Program-made: the position numbers and the translations under genes
NCBI GenBank assembly: GCA_035551995.1
Contig: DASZME010000031.1
Coordinates: 1-51,991, forward strand
Source of the DNA: RYN-428 sp035551995
GTDB lineage: Bacteria; Planctomycetota; Phycisphaerae; Tepidisphaerales; Tepidisphaeraceae
Direction: 5' to 3'
DNA: 51,991 bases
The notes under the pieces: model-generated
The model's input: the letters and a program-made list of their open reading frames with translations, nothing else
What the model was told of the DNA's origin: nothing
The model's database searches: none
Part shown: in pieces, positions 41,191 through 50,683 of the stretch
How positions within the stretch are numbered: position 1 is the first letter of the stretch
How the letters are laid out: each line of letters opens with the position of its first letter

Positions 41191-41494
41191 TGGATAAAAA
41201 GCAAGTCGAAATGGGAACGTGGAAATTTGTTCGCGAGCGATTGGTTCGCCGATCTCAACTGAATTGCAACCCGTTGAATGCCGTCTTTGTACGAGCAAGT
41301 TCTGGAAAATTGCGGCAATTTCCCGCAGGGGCACGGGAAGAAACTCAAGCGGTTGCGGATTTTATCCGTCCCCGAAAAATTCGCCGTTGAAATAGTATCG
41401 CCGCACATGGAGATGGCGGCGTGCCAAAACTACTTTGCGCGGGGCGGCGATCGCGCCGTCGGTGAAAGGTTATCATTCTCACGCCTCCGATAAG

Positions 41495-44400
41495 ATGATG
41501 TCATCCACCAGCCTTCCTGTTCTGCGAGCCCGAACCGAGCGCCGACGCCTTGATCGACTCGCCGCCATCGACTCACGAAGCACGTTAAAGAACGGCGCCG
41601 TCGCCGACCTGGCGGCGGCACTGAAAAAGCAGATCGACGGCGAGGTGCGTTTTGACCAGGGGACACGTGCCCTTTATGCGACGGATGGATCGAACTATCG
41701 TCAGGCTCCGATCGGCGTGGTGATCCCGCGGCACGTGCAGGACGTCGAAATGACCGTTCGGCTGGCGCGCGAATACGACGCGCCGATTCTTTCTCGCGGC
41801 GGCGGAACGAGTTTGGCGGGACAGTGCTGCAATGTCGCGGTCGTGATGGACTTCTCCAAGTACATGCACCATGTGCTTCGGATCGATTCCGAGAAGCGGC
41901 TTGGACACGCGCAGCCCGGCTGCGTACTGGATCATTTCCGCGCGACCACAAAATCGCAGGCGGGGCTCTATTTCGGCCCCGATCCGGCGACGCACAGCCG
42001 ATGCACCATTGGCGGGATGCTCGGCAACAATTCCTGTGGAAGTCATTCGCTGCTTAGTAAAAAGCACGGCCTGGGCGTGCGAATGAGCGATAACACCCAC
42101 GCGCTGGACGTTCTTCTATATGACGGCTCCCGCCTTCACGTCGGCCCAACGTCGCCCGAAGAACTCGCGGCCCACATTCGCGGCGGCGGCCGCCACGGAG
42201 CGATCTACGCCGGGCTCAAGGCGCTGGTGGATCGGTATGGCCAGGTCATCCGCGAGAAATTTCCCAAACTCGAACGCCGGGTGTCCGGGTACAACCTCGA
42301 TGACCTGCTGCCGGAGAATGGTTTCAATGTCGCACGGGCGCTGGTCGGTTCGGAATCTACGCTGGTGACGATCCTCGAAGCGACGCTTCTTCTGATTCCC
42401 GCTCCCAAATCACGAAGCGTCGTGATGCTCGGATTTAAAGACATCTATACGGCCGCCGAATGCGCGCTGGAAGTATTAAAATTCAATCCGACGGCATGCG
42501 AGGGAATCGACGAACTTCTGTTCCAATACGTCAAGGAAAAGGGGGATGAAAGCGCCAGCCTCGCGATTTTGCCAGAGGGTCCGGCGTTTCTCCTGGTGGA
42601 ATTCGGCGGCGATTCAAAAGTAGACACCGACGATCAGGCGCGCCGGATGATGGACCATGTGAAGGGCTTAGGCGACCGCGCGCCGATCGACATGAAACTG
42701 TATGATAGTCCCAAACAGGAGGAAATGATCTGGAAAGTACGCGAAGGAGCGCTCGGCAGTACCGCCTGGGTGCCGGGGCATCCGGATACCTGGCCTGGCT
42801 TTGAGGATTCGGCGGTACCGGTTGAAGCGGTGCCGCAGTATCTGCGAGCGCTTCGTTCGCTCTTTCATAAGTATGATTACAACCCGTCGCTTTATGGACA
42901 CATGGGACAGGGTTGCATTCATTGCCGCGTGTCCTTTGACCTTTACACGACACCCGGCATCGAGAAATACCAGCGGTTTATGAACGAGGCCGTTGAATTG
43001 GTCGTCAAGTTCGGCGGCGTGGCGTCCGGCGAACATGGCGATGGCCAGGCCCGCGGACAATTTCTGCCGCAGATGTTTGGGGCGGAGCTGTTCGAGGCGT
43101 TCAAGGAGTTCAAGCGAATCTGGGATCCGACCAACCGGATGAACACCGGCAAGGTGATCAACCTTGACGGCCCCGCATACGGAATGACCGAAAACCTGCG
43201 GATCGGACCTGACTACAACCCGCCGCAGCCACAGACGCATTTCTCTTACCCGGCCGATCGACATAGTTTCGCGCGGGCGGCGTTGAGATGCGTCGGCGTG
43301 GGCGCGTGTCGGCGGGAAGGAGGCGGCACGATGTGCCCCTCCTACATGGTGACGCGGGAAGAGAAGGATTCGACGCGCGGCCGGGCCCGCATGCTCTTTG
43401 AAATGATGAATGGCGAAATCATTCAGGACGGGTGGAAGAGCGAAGAAGTTAAAGACGCCCTGGACCTGTGTTTCTCCTGTAAAGGGTGCAAAGGCGAGTG
43501 CCCCGTCAACGTAGACATGGCGACGTACAAGGCGGAATTTCTCAGTCATTACTACGAGGGACAAATTCGCCCGCGCCATGCCTATGCGTTCGGATGGATT
43601 CATCTCTGGTCAACGGTCGCGTCGATGGCGCCGTCGCTGGCGAATCTTTTCACGCAAACGCCGGGACTCAACGTCATCGCCAAATACGTCGCCGGCGTAC
43701 ATCCCAAGCGAAAGATTCCGCCGTTTGCGCCTTCGACCTTCAAGCATTGGTTCGCCGCTCGCGAGCCGAGGAACCCGGCCGGGGCGCCGGTCGTGGTCTT
43801 TGCCGACACCTTCAACAATCACTTTCATCCGGATGTGGCCATTGCGGCGACGGAGGTTCTGGAAGACTCCGGCTTTCGCGTCGAAGTGCCGACGGCGGAT
43901 GTCTGTTGCGGCAGGCCGCTTTACGATTACGGCTTCCTGGGAATGGCCAGGCGTTGGTGGATCGATCTGCTGGAAAAGTTGCGGCCCTGGTATGCGGCCG
44001 GCGTTCCGATGGTGGTGCTGGAGCCAAGTTGCTGGGCCGCGTTTCAAGATGAGCTTAGCAACATCCTTCCCAACGACGAAGACGCCAAACGCCTCAAGTC
44101 GCTCACGTTTACGCTGACCGATTTTCTCCGATCCTACGCCCCTGACTATCCAATTCCGCGGTTGAATCGCAGGGCCATTTTACATGGCCACTGTCATCAA
44201 AAGGCCATCGACACGTTGAACGACAAGGAGTTCGGAAAACTTTTTGCCACGAAGGAAATTTTCGAAAAGATGGGGATCGAGCACAAGGCGCCGGATGCCG
44301 GCTGCTGCGGAATGGCCGGCGCCTTCGGCTATGAAAAGGAAAACGGGCACTACGAGGTTGGCGTCGCCGCCGGGGAGCGCGTGTTATTGCCGGAAATACG

Positions 44401-44704
44401 CGAGGCCGGCGACGACGTGCTTATCGTCGCCGACGGATTCAGTTGTCAGGAACAAATCGAACAGCAGACAAACCGCACGGCGTTGCATACCGCCCAGGTG
44501 CTGCACATGGCGCTGCGCAACAAGGTTCCCCGTGCCGGTAAACGTCCGGAAGCCGGCGTCCTGGAGGCTCGAAATCGAGCCCAGCGAATCGCAAAGACGC
44601 GAACGTTGATCGGTCTGGGCGTGGGAGTGGTTGCGGCGATCGCCATAGGGCGGTATTGCGCCGACCGCCGAGATTCGCGCCACTTCGGAAATGGAGCGCT
44701 CTAA
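41495..44704 (+). CDS. Giant FAD- and Fe-S-binding oxidoreductase (GlcD/GlpC-like fusion) with membrane anchor
   Basis: The roughly 1069-residue protein fuses a GlcD-type FAD-linked oxidase to a GlpC-type Fe-S subunit; such fusions oxidise D-2-hydroxy acids such as D-lactate. The PCMH FAD site shows PIGVVIPRHVQDVEMTVRLA and LSRGGGTSLAGQCCN, and FAD-oxidase C follows. 4Fe-4S clusters are in CVGVGACRREGGGTMCPSYM and CFSCKGCKGECPVNVDM. CCG domains hold DVCCGRPLYDYG, GHCHQKAID and DAGCCGMAGAFGYE. Unusually, the last 35 residues form a membrane helix (LIGLGVGVVAAIAIGRYC). The next gene overlaps its stop (TAATG). ATG at 41495 or 41498 is preferred over a TTG at 41435. Confidence 0.9.
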   Translation: MMSSTSLPVLRARTERRRLDRLAAIDSRSTLKNGAVADLAAALKKQIDGEVRFDQGTRALYATDGSNYRQAPIGVVIPRHVQDVEMTVRLAREYDAPILSRGGGTSLAGQCCNVAVVMDFSKYMHHVLRIDSEKRLGHAQPGCVLDHFRATTKSQAGLYFGPDPATHSRCTIGGMLGNNSCGSHSLLSKKHGLGVRMSDNTHALDVLLYDGSRLHVGPTSPEELAAHIRGGGRHGAIYAGLKALVDRYGQVIREKFPKLERRVSGYNLDDLLPENGFNVARALVGSESTLVTILEATLLLIPAPKSRSVVMLGFKDIYTAAECALEVLKFNPTACEGIDELLFQYVKEKGDESASLAILPEGPAFLLVEFGGDSKVDTDDQARRMMDHVKGLGDRAPIDMKLYDSPKQEEMIWKVREGALGSTAWVPGHPDTWPGFEDSAVPVEAVPQYLRALRSLFHKYDYNPSLYGHMGQGCIHCRVSFDLYTTPGIEKYQRFMNEAVELVVKFGGVASGEHGDGQARGQFLPQMFGAELFEAFKEFKRIWDPTNRMNTGKVINLDGPAYGMTENLRIGPDYNPPQPQTHFSYPADRHSFARAALRCVGVGACRREGGGTMCPSYMVTREEKDSTRGRARMLFEMMNGEIIQDGWKSEEVKDALDLCFSCKGCKGECPVNVDMATYKAEFLSHYYEGQIRPRHAYAFGWIHLWSTVASMAPSLANLFTQTPGLNVIAKYVAGVHPKRKIPPFAPSTFKHWFAAREPRNPAGAPVVVFADTFNNHFHPDVAIAATEVLEDSGFRVEVPTADVCCGRPLYDYGFLGMARRWWIDLLEKLRPWYAAGVPMVVLEPSCWAAFQDELSNILPNDEDAKRLKSLTFTLTDFLRSYAPDYPIPRLNRRAILHGHCHQKAIDTLNDKEFGKLFATKEIFEKMGIEHKAPDAGCCGMAGAFGYEKENGHYEVGVAAGERVLLPEIREAGDDVLIVADGFSCQEQIEQQTNRTALHTAQVLHMALRNKVPRAGKRPEAGVLEARNRAQRIAKTRTLIGLGVGVVAAIAIGRYCADRRDSRHFGNGAL

Positions 44705-45732
44705 TGCAAATCGGGAACGAAACGGTGGCGGTGGTTACCGGCGCGTCCGGCGGCGTGGGTCGCGCGACCGTGCGCATGCTCGGCGAGCGCGGCGCGCGGG
44801 TGGTCTTGCTTGCGCGCGGACGCGAGGGATTGGAAGGAGCGAAACGAGACGTCGAAAGTCGCGGTGGAAAGGCGCTCGTCGTCCCCACCGATGTGAGCCA
44901 ATTCGATCAGGTACAGGCCGCGGCCGACGCGGCGGAGCGCGAGTTCGGACCAATCGACTTGTGGATCAATAATGCAATGGTCTCGATGTACAGCCCGTTT
45001 ATGAAGATGACGCCGGAGGAGTTTCGGCACATTGTCGATGTGACGTTTCTTGGAAACGTGCATGGCACGCGTTGCGCTCTGCAGCGGATGCTTCCGCGCA
45101 ACAGCGGCGTGATTATACAAGTTGGCTCGGCTCTCGCGTTTCGCTCGATCCCGTTGCAAAGCGCGTATTGCGCCAGCAAACACGCGATCCAGGGATTCAC
45201 CGAGTCGGTTCGGAGCGAGTTGATTCACCAGGGAAGCGACGTGCGCGTTTCCGTGGTGAATATGCCGGCTTTGAATACCACTCAGTTCGTCTGGACGAAA
45301 AATAAGATGCCGCACAAGGCGCGGCCGACCGGGACTATTTTTCAACCTGAAGTCGCCGCCAAGGCGATCCTGTTCGCCGTCGAACACAATCGACGCGAAG
45401 TGATGGTTGGTTATACCACCGTCGAGGCGACGCTCGGCGAGAAGGTTATACCTGGCCTGCTGGACCACTATTTGGCCAAGGCCGCGTGGGAAGGATCAAT
45501 GCTCCCCGAGCCGGCCGACCCCAATCAGCCGGATAATTTCTGGCGTCCGCTTCCCGGAGATCATGGGTCGCATGGGCCGTTCGACGATACGGCGTGCCGG
45601 TTCAGCGCGCAGTTGTGGGCCACCGAGCATCGCGCCGGTCTGCTCGGTGGATTACTGATTGCGGGAATCGGCCTGACGGCATACCTAATGCGCGGTAAAC
45701 CGAACGCTCGGAACGGAGGATATTTCTCGTGA
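44704..45732 (+). CDS. SDR-family oxidoreductase with C-terminal membrane anchor
   Basis: The 342-residue short-chain dehydrogenase has the NAD(P) motif VVTGASGGVGRATVRMLGER, the NNA motif in LWINNAMVSM, catalytic Ser in VGSALAFRS and YxxxK in SAYCASKHAIQGFTES. A C-terminal extension of about 100 residues ends in a hydrophobic helix (LLGGLLIAGIGLTAYLMR), a feature shared with the preceding enzyme. Start and stop of the two genes overlap (TAATG), so they are almost certainly co-translated and may form a membrane-attached complex. The substrate is unknown. Confidence 0.9.
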   Translation: MQIGNETVAVVTGASGGVGRATVRMLGERGARVVLLARGREGLEGAKRDVESRGGKALVVPTDVSQFDQVQAAADAAEREFGPIDLWINNAMVSMYSPFMKMTPEEFRHIVDVTFLGNVHGTRCALQRMLPRNSGVIIQVGSALAFRSIPLQSAYCASKHAIQGFTESVRSELIHQGSDVRVSVVNMPALNTTQFVWTKNKMPHKARPTGTIFQPEVAAKAILFAVEHNRREVMVGYTTVEATLGEKVIPGLLDHYLAKAAWEGSMLPEPADPNQPDNFWRPLPGDHGSHGPFDDTACRFSAQLWATEHRAGLLGGLLIAGIGLTAYLMRGKPNARNGGYFS

Positions 45733-45827
45733 TCCGATCGATTCGTTTGCGTGCCCGCGGGGCAAAATACGAAAGTAATTCCTAATGAACTGGCTGGTGA
45801 CCGGGTTGGCGTCAAGGAGGCGATGCA

Positions 45828-46289
45828 ATGAAAGCGAAACTGCTCAGTGACAGCGACGGCCGGCGCGAGTGGGTCGTGGTCTTTGACGCGGACGACGAAG
45901 CGATTGCCGGCCTCAACCAATTTGCCGCCGAGCAATCTCTGGCGGCGGCCCATTTCACCGGCATCGGCGCGTTCGCCCGGGTGACGGTGGCATGGTTCGA
46001 TTTGCAAACTCGCCAGTACCGGCCGATCGAGATCGACGAACAAGTCGAAGTGCTCAGCTTGATCGGCGACATCGCGGAATCGGACGGCAAGCCTTCGGTG
46101 CACGCCCATATCTGCGTCGCAAAAAAAGATGGCGGCGCGCATGGCGGCCATCTGCGAAGCGGACGCGTTCTACCCACGCTGGAACTGATCGTCAGCGAAG
46201 CGCCCGCGCACTTACGCAAAATGTTTCGCCCCGAGTTCGGACTGGCGCTGATCGACGTCGATCGTTCGACGGCCGGGAAATCATCGTGA
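45828..46289 (+). CDS. PPC/DUF296-domain protein
   Basis: The 153-residue protein is a stand-alone PPC (DUF296) domain: REWVVVFDADDEAIAGLNQF, AAHFTGIGAFARVTVAWFD, SLIGDIAESDGKPSVHAHIC and AHGGHLRSGRVLPTLELIV, with conserved histidines that could bind metal. Bacterial members are small trimers of unknown role; plant relatives occur in DNA-binding proteins. GGAGG at ideal spacing marks the ATG. It follows the SDR gene by 95 bases on the same strand. Confidence 0.88.
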   Translation: MKAKLLSDSDGRREWVVVFDADDEAIAGLNQFAAEQSLAAAHFTGIGAFARVTVAWFDLQTRQYRPIEIDEQVEVLSLIGDIAESDGKPSVHAHICVAKKDGGAHGGHLRSGRVLPTLELIVSEAPAHLRKMFRPEFGLALIDVDRSTAGKSS

Positions 46290-46321
46290 CTACTTGAAAA
46301 CATCTTTTAGGAAATTACACC

Positions 46322-48115
46322 ATGGCTATCACAGTCGGCCAATATGTTATGCAACGCATGCAGGAGTGGGGAGTCGAGCGCATCTATGCCTACCCCGGGG
46401 ACGGAATAAATGGCCTGATCGCCGGGCTGCGCAAGAACGGAGATCAGCCGAGGTTCGTTCAAGCGCGCCACGAGGAGCTGGCCGCGTTCATGGCCTCGGC
46501 GCACGCGAAATTTACCGGGACCGTCGGCGTCTGCATGGCCACCAGCGGACCCGGCGCCATTCATCTCCTCAATGGCCTGTACGACGCGAAGATGGATCAC
46601 CAGCCGGTCGTCGCCATCGTCGGCCAGTCGGCTACCACCGCGATCGGCAGCCAATATCAGCAGGAAGTGGATCTGCAATCGCTGTTCAAGGACGTAGCCA
46701 ACGAATATTGCATCACGGTAATGAGCCCGGCGGCGGTGCGGCATTGCGTCGATCGCGCGTTTCGCATCGCGATGGACCAGAAGTGCGTTACATGTCTCAT
46801 TTTTCCCAAGGATATCCAGGAAGAGACCGCCGTTCCCGAACCGCCGCAGAAGCATGATCATGCCCTCAGCGGCATCGGCTGCCCCGTGCCGTACATGATC
46901 CCGCATACGGCTGATCTGACGGCTGGGGCCAATGTATTAAACGCCGGCAAGAAAGTGGCGATTCTTGTCGGCCAGGGGGCTCTTAACGCACAGGATGAAG
47001 TCTTGCAGATCGCCGACTTGCTCGGCGCCGGTATCAGCAAAAGCTGGCTGGGCAAAGCCGTCGTTCCCGAAGAAGTGCCGTATTGCACGGGTCACATCGG
47101 ATTGCTCGGCAGCAAGCCGAGCTGGGACCTGATGCAAGAGTGCGACACGCTACTGGTCATCGGCAGCAGCTTTCCGTACGGCGAGTTTTATCCCAAGCGC
47201 GGACAGGCCAAGGGCGTGCAGATCGACATTGACGGGCGGTTGCTCAGCCTGCGGTATCCGATGGAGGTGAACATGAAGGGCGACGCGAAGCAGACCCTTG
47301 CCGCCCTCATGCCGCTGATCAAACGCAAGACTGATCGCGGTTGGCAGGAGGATATCATCGCCGGCGTGAAGGATTGGTGGAAAGTCGTCGAAGCCCGAGC
47401 GCACACGGATGGCGCCAACGGGCTGTTGAATCCCGAGCGGGTATTTTGGGAATTGAGTCCAAAACTGCCCGACCGCTGTATCCTGGCGGCGGACAGCGGC
47501 ACCACCGCCAACTGGTACGCGCGCGATCTAAAAATTCGGCGGGGAATGATGGCCAGCGGCAGCGGTAATCTTGCGTCGATGGGCGCGGCTGTCCCGTATG
47601 CCGTGGGCGCGAAATTCTGTTTTCCGGACCGCGTTTGCATCGCAGTCACCGGCGACGGCGCCATGCAGATGAACGGGCTGAACGCCTGCATTACCGTCGC
47701 CAAATATTGGAAGGAATGGTCGGATCCGCGCTGGATTACCCTTGTCCTCAACAATCGCGATCTCAATCAGGTCACTTGGGAACAGCGGATCATGATGGGC
47801 GACATTCGGTTCACGCCAAGCCAGGAGCTTCCGGATTTCCCTTACGCCGCCTTTGCCGACTCGATCGGTCTCCGCGGCATCCGCGTGGATAAGCCCGAAC
47901 AACTGGCCGATGCGTGGGATCGCGCGCTGTCGAGCGATCGTCCCGTCATACTGGAGGCGCTGTCTGATCCGGACACGCCGACCATTCCGCCGCATATCAC
48001 GCTGCAACAGGCGAAAAATTTCACGGAAACCATACTCCGCGGCGATCCGAATGAGGCTGGGATCATCAAACAGGCGGTCAAGGGAATGGTTGAGAGTCTT
48101 ATCCCGCACGGATGA
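46322..48115 (+). CDS. Thiamine-diphosphate enzyme, pyruvate oxidase/dehydrogenase-like
   Basis: The 597-residue protein belongs to the ThDP family of pyruvate oxidase, PoxB and acetolactate synthase. The N-terminal pyrimidine domain carries YPGDGINGLIAGLRKNG, the catalytic Glu in ARHEELAAFMASAH and ATSGPGAIHLLNGLYDAKMD. The C-terminal PP domain shows GDGAMQMNGLNACITVAKYW and the NN of VLNNRDLNQVTW. The 32-base gap from the PPC gene suggests a common transcript. A pyruvate-type 2-oxoacid is the likely substrate; membrane-quinone or oxygen dependence is not clear from sequence. Confidence 0.9.
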   Translation: MAITVGQYVMQRMQEWGVERIYAYPGDGINGLIAGLRKNGDQPRFVQARHEELAAFMASAHAKFTGTVGVCMATSGPGAIHLLNGLYDAKMDHQPVVAIVGQSATTAIGSQYQQEVDLQSLFKDVANEYCITVMSPAAVRHCVDRAFRIAMDQKCVTCLIFPKDIQEETAVPEPPQKHDHALSGIGCPVPYMIPHTADLTAGANVLNAGKKVAILVGQGALNAQDEVLQIADLLGAGISKSWLGKAVVPEEVPYCTGHIGLLGSKPSWDLMQECDTLLVIGSSFPYGEFYPKRGQAKGVQIDIDGRLLSLRYPMEVNMKGDAKQTLAALMPLIKRKTDRGWQEDIIAGVKDWWKVVEARAHTDGANGLLNPERVFWELSPKLPDRCILAADSGTTANWYARDLKIRRGMMASGSGNLASMGAAVPYAVGAKFCFPDRVCIAVTGDGAMQMNGLNACITVAKYWKEWSDPRWITLVLNNRDLNQVTWEQRIMMGDIRFTPSQELPDFPYAAFADSIGLRGIRVDKPEQLADAWDRALSSDRPVILEALSDPDTPTIPPHITLQQAKNFTETILRGDPNEAGIIKQAVKGMVESLIPHG

Positions 48116-48118
48116 GAC

Positions 48119-49222
48119 TCACGAAATGACAAACGCCTTGGCATCGGCGGTTTTGAAGCTCATTGCGTGGCCGGGGCGCGTTCGATCCGGACGCAACGTT
48201 CCTTCGACGGGATCAAGCGCCCCGTCGAAGAGCATTCGATCGATCCGGTTGTGATCGTGAAAATATTCGACATGGCGAAGGGATTGAACCGCGCATCCGA
48301 CGTGCGCATGCAGCTGCGGCGCACAATGTGCGGACAGTGGCATCTCGAATGCTTCACAGAGCGCCGCGATCTTCATGAAGCCGGTGTATCCGCCGCAGCG
48401 CGTGGCATCCGCCTGGAGGCAATCGACCGCGCCGGCTTGCAGCATGCGAAGGAAGTAGCTGGGCGTATCTCCATATTCGCCGGCGGCAATGTCCATTCCC
48501 GCCGGCCCACGATCGCGCAAAAGCCGCAATCCGTCCAGATCATTCGATGGCCGCGGCTCTTCAAACCACGAGACGTTGGATTCGCCGGCGAAGCGCTCGG
48601 CCATCGACAATGCCTGCTTTCGCGAATAGGCGCCGTTCGCGTCGACGAACAACTCCACCTTTGAGCCGATGGCTTGTCGCGCAATCGCCACCCGTCCCGG
48701 ATCGGCGGACGCATCGCGGCCGACTTTCATTTTCACGCGGCCGATTCCCTCCCTCGCCCATCCGCCCAACTGCTCCGCCAGTTTTTCGTCGCTGTAGCTG
48801 GTAAAGCCGCCGCTGCCGTAAATCGGGACCGCGTCGCGGGCGGCGCCAAACAACTCCACCAGTGAAACGCCAAGAAGTCTCGCCTTCAGGTCCCACAGGG
48901 CCACATCGACGGCGGCAACCGCCATCATTCCGGCGCCGGGCCGCCCGGCATTGCGAAGCTGGTGATTCATCCGCTGCCAGGTCGCTTCTATCCTTGATGC
49001 CGCGTGGTCTACCACCGCGGGTCGCAAAATCGAATCAACGAACTTTGCCGCCGCCGGCGAAGCGTAACTCCATCCCAATCCAATCTCGTCTGCGGCGCCG
49101 ACATGAATCACGACCACATCCGTGTGGTCCCATTGCAGCGTTCCGTCGGATTCCGCCTGATCCGTCGGAATGCGATAGGTCGCCACTCGCAAATCTTCGA
49201 TTTTGATTTGTTCGATTTTCAA
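48119..49222 (-). CDS. Enolase-superfamily dehydratase (mandelate racemase/muconate lactonizing type)
   Basis: The 367-residue protein has the capping domain and TIM barrel of the superfamily. The base motif KxK is in GRVKMKVGRD; metal ligands are the Asp in FVDANGAY, the Glu in SWFEEPRPSND and the Glu in DIAAGEYGD; further conserved parts are LQADATRCGGYTGFMKI and PLSAHCAPQLHA. Sugar-acid dehydration is likely. It converges on the ThDP enzyme gene with only three bases between stops, so it is not in that operon, but its role would fit the carbohydrate theme here. Confidence 0.92.
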   Translation of the reverse strand: MKIEQIKIEDLRVATYRIPTDQAESDGTLQWDHTDVVVIHVGAADEIGLGWSYASPAAAKFVDSILRPAVVDHAASRIEATWQRMNHQLRNAGRPGAGMMAVAAVDVALWDLKARLLGVSLVELFGAARDAVPIYGSGGFTSYSDEKLAEQLGGWAREGIGRVKMKVGRDASADPGRVAIARQAIGSKVELFVDANGAYSRKQALSMAERFAGESNVSWFEEPRPSNDLDGLRLLRDRGPAGMDIAAGEYGDTPSYFLRMLQAGAVDCLQADATRCGGYTGFMKIAALCEAFEMPLSAHCAPQLHAHVGCAVQSLRHVEYFHDHNRIDRMLFDGALDPVEGTLRPDRTRPGHAMSFKTADAKAFVIS

Positions 49223-49647
49223 TATAACAAGATTCCGGCAACGGCCGTGCCAGGGAGGACGTCGCGTGAAAAACTGAGCGAAGAGACGCAGACGGATTTC
49301 AGACGCGGGTTGAGTTATCCCTCCTATGACACATCACTCGCTCGTTTGAGGTCGGCGACGACGATGTCCTTCAAATCCACCACCAAACCAAGCAGGGCCA
49401 TGGCGGCGCCGGCGCTGCGCGCCGTGAAATCGGCGACTCGAGCCGCGGCGGCCCTGAAGGGAGCGCCTGCGTCATCACCTGCCAGGTGCGGCCAAGATAC
49501 TTGAAGTATTACCGCCAAGCGAGACTCCCGGCGTAGTGCACAGAGCGTCGAAGGCGACGTTCTGCTTCTTGGCCCTGTTGCGGTCGTACCGATATTTGGC
49601 TTGGCTGCGTTGTGGCTGACTTCCGCGCCTGGCAAGACTTGCTGTCC
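49223..49647. other. 425-base stretch without a recognisable gene
   Basis: The stretch lies between the enolase-family gene start and the end of the broken primase. A minus-strand frame of 103 codons (49324-49635) exists but shows no family resemblance and begins just after the primase stop. I regard the stretch as probable remains of the same decayed element. I found no tRNA or attachment-site repeat. Confidence 0.4.
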
Positions 49648-50374
49648 TTAAACCCGCTCGTCGTGCCACTCGATTACTTCCGCGACTGCGAGTTTACGAC
49701 CTTTCGCGATCTTCTTTTCGTCCGGACGATTCAGCGTGCCGGGAATTCGCATGATGCGATCAATGTTGTGGACATTGTCGGCACCGAGAAAGATTTCAAT
49801 TTGGAGGTTGTATCGGGCGGCATCTTCTGCTTTGGCTAGATCACCGTCGATCGGAATGGGGTTGTCTAGTTTCCAGAACGCCTGTATCCGCCACCGGAAT
49901 AGACGATTACTGTCGGCGGGGGCAGATTCTTTGACGCCTGTAGCAACGCGGGAATGCGCGATTGTTCCGCCGCGACGTCTTCCCCGGCTCGCGGATCAAC
50001 ATCGACATGCAGCCACCAGACGTTGGCGATATCAGTGCGCTCAGCCTTCTTCATCACCTTCTTGGGCACTTCGCCGACGGAAAAGTAGGATTCCGCGATG
50101 CGCCCTAAGTTTCCAACCATCTCAGACATTCCGCGACCGAATCGGCACCAAATGTTTTGGTGTCAATGGATCGCTTGTCCAATGAGATAGCCGTTAATAC
50201 CCAGAATCGCCCAGGGTGAAACCGCCGGAGAAAATCAACTGATCTGGCATAATCGGGAAGAGGAATTCCGCTTGCCTCCGAACAGCCGTTATTGGATAAT
50301 TGCTCTTGTTCGGTTCCTTGAACGGTTTCGATTATTTGGCTCCCGTCGTCACCGGGAGCCATTTTTTTATTCAT
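49648..50374 (-). pseudogene. Broken primase-like gene of an integrative element, two frameshifts
   Basis: Three consecutive frames together spell a plasmid/phage-type primase. Frame 1 (50374 to about 50108) gives DYARSVDFLRRFHPGRFWVL, TAISLDKRSIDTKTFGAD and ECLRWLET. Frame 2 (to about 49884) gives GRIAESYFSVGEVP, VWWLHVDVDPRAGED and VIVYSGGGY. Frame 3 (to the stop at 49648) gives QAFWKLDNPIP, DNVHNIDRIMRIPGTLNRPD and EVIEWHDERV. The acidic DVD motif and the final RIMRIPGTLNRP block are typical of the family. Both breaks look like one missing base in a short run (near 50107 and 49884). Either the gene is dead or the sequence has local errors. Confidence 0.8.
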
Positions 50375-50393
50375 ATCAGACTTCGGGGTGTCG

Positions 50394-50625
50394 TTATGCA
50401 CGTGCCACCGCCTCGCGCTCGCGAGCGTCGGAAGTGCTACCAACGGCGAATGAATCGAGCCACGCACCCAACACCTCAAGACCGAATAACGGATGAGGCG
50501 AGAGCTGACGAGATTGAACCTTGGCCCACGGCGTTCGCGGCGTAGCCGTTCAAGCTCATGAACGCTGATGTTGGTGAACTCTGCCGCTTGTTTGGGCGTG
50601 AGATAGCCGTGCGCGGCAATTGTGC
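50394..50625 (-). pseudogene. Excisionase/AlpA-like HTH gene, frameshifted and cut by an insertion sequence
   Basis: The first part reads GYLTPKQAAEFTNISVHELE, RLRRERRGPRFNLVSSRLIR, a MerR-like helix-turn-helix of the excisionase/AlpA kind, in the frame starting before 50625. At about 50475-50480 the expected continuation shifts frame: EVLGAWLDSFAVGSTSDARE, then a stop at 50396. A single missing G would restore the full product, whose GSTSDA ending is typical. The 5' end, including the start codon, is replaced by the end of the IS66-type element at 50626. Confidence 0.75.
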
Positions 50626-50683
50626 GTAAGCGTCCGGCGAACGCCATATACAAAGTTCTGAGCGGTCATTGCACGATGCCGGG

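Noticed and set aside
49324..49635. 103-codon minus-strand frame after the primase stop
   Set aside because: No recognisable domain or start signal; it directly follows a broken mobile-element gene and is likely non-coding.
50105..50653. One intact 182-codon gene joining the HTH and primase parts
   Set aside because: The frame fuses an excisionase-like N-terminus to primase sequence only because of a frameshift; the stretch between reads sensibly in another frame with its own stop.
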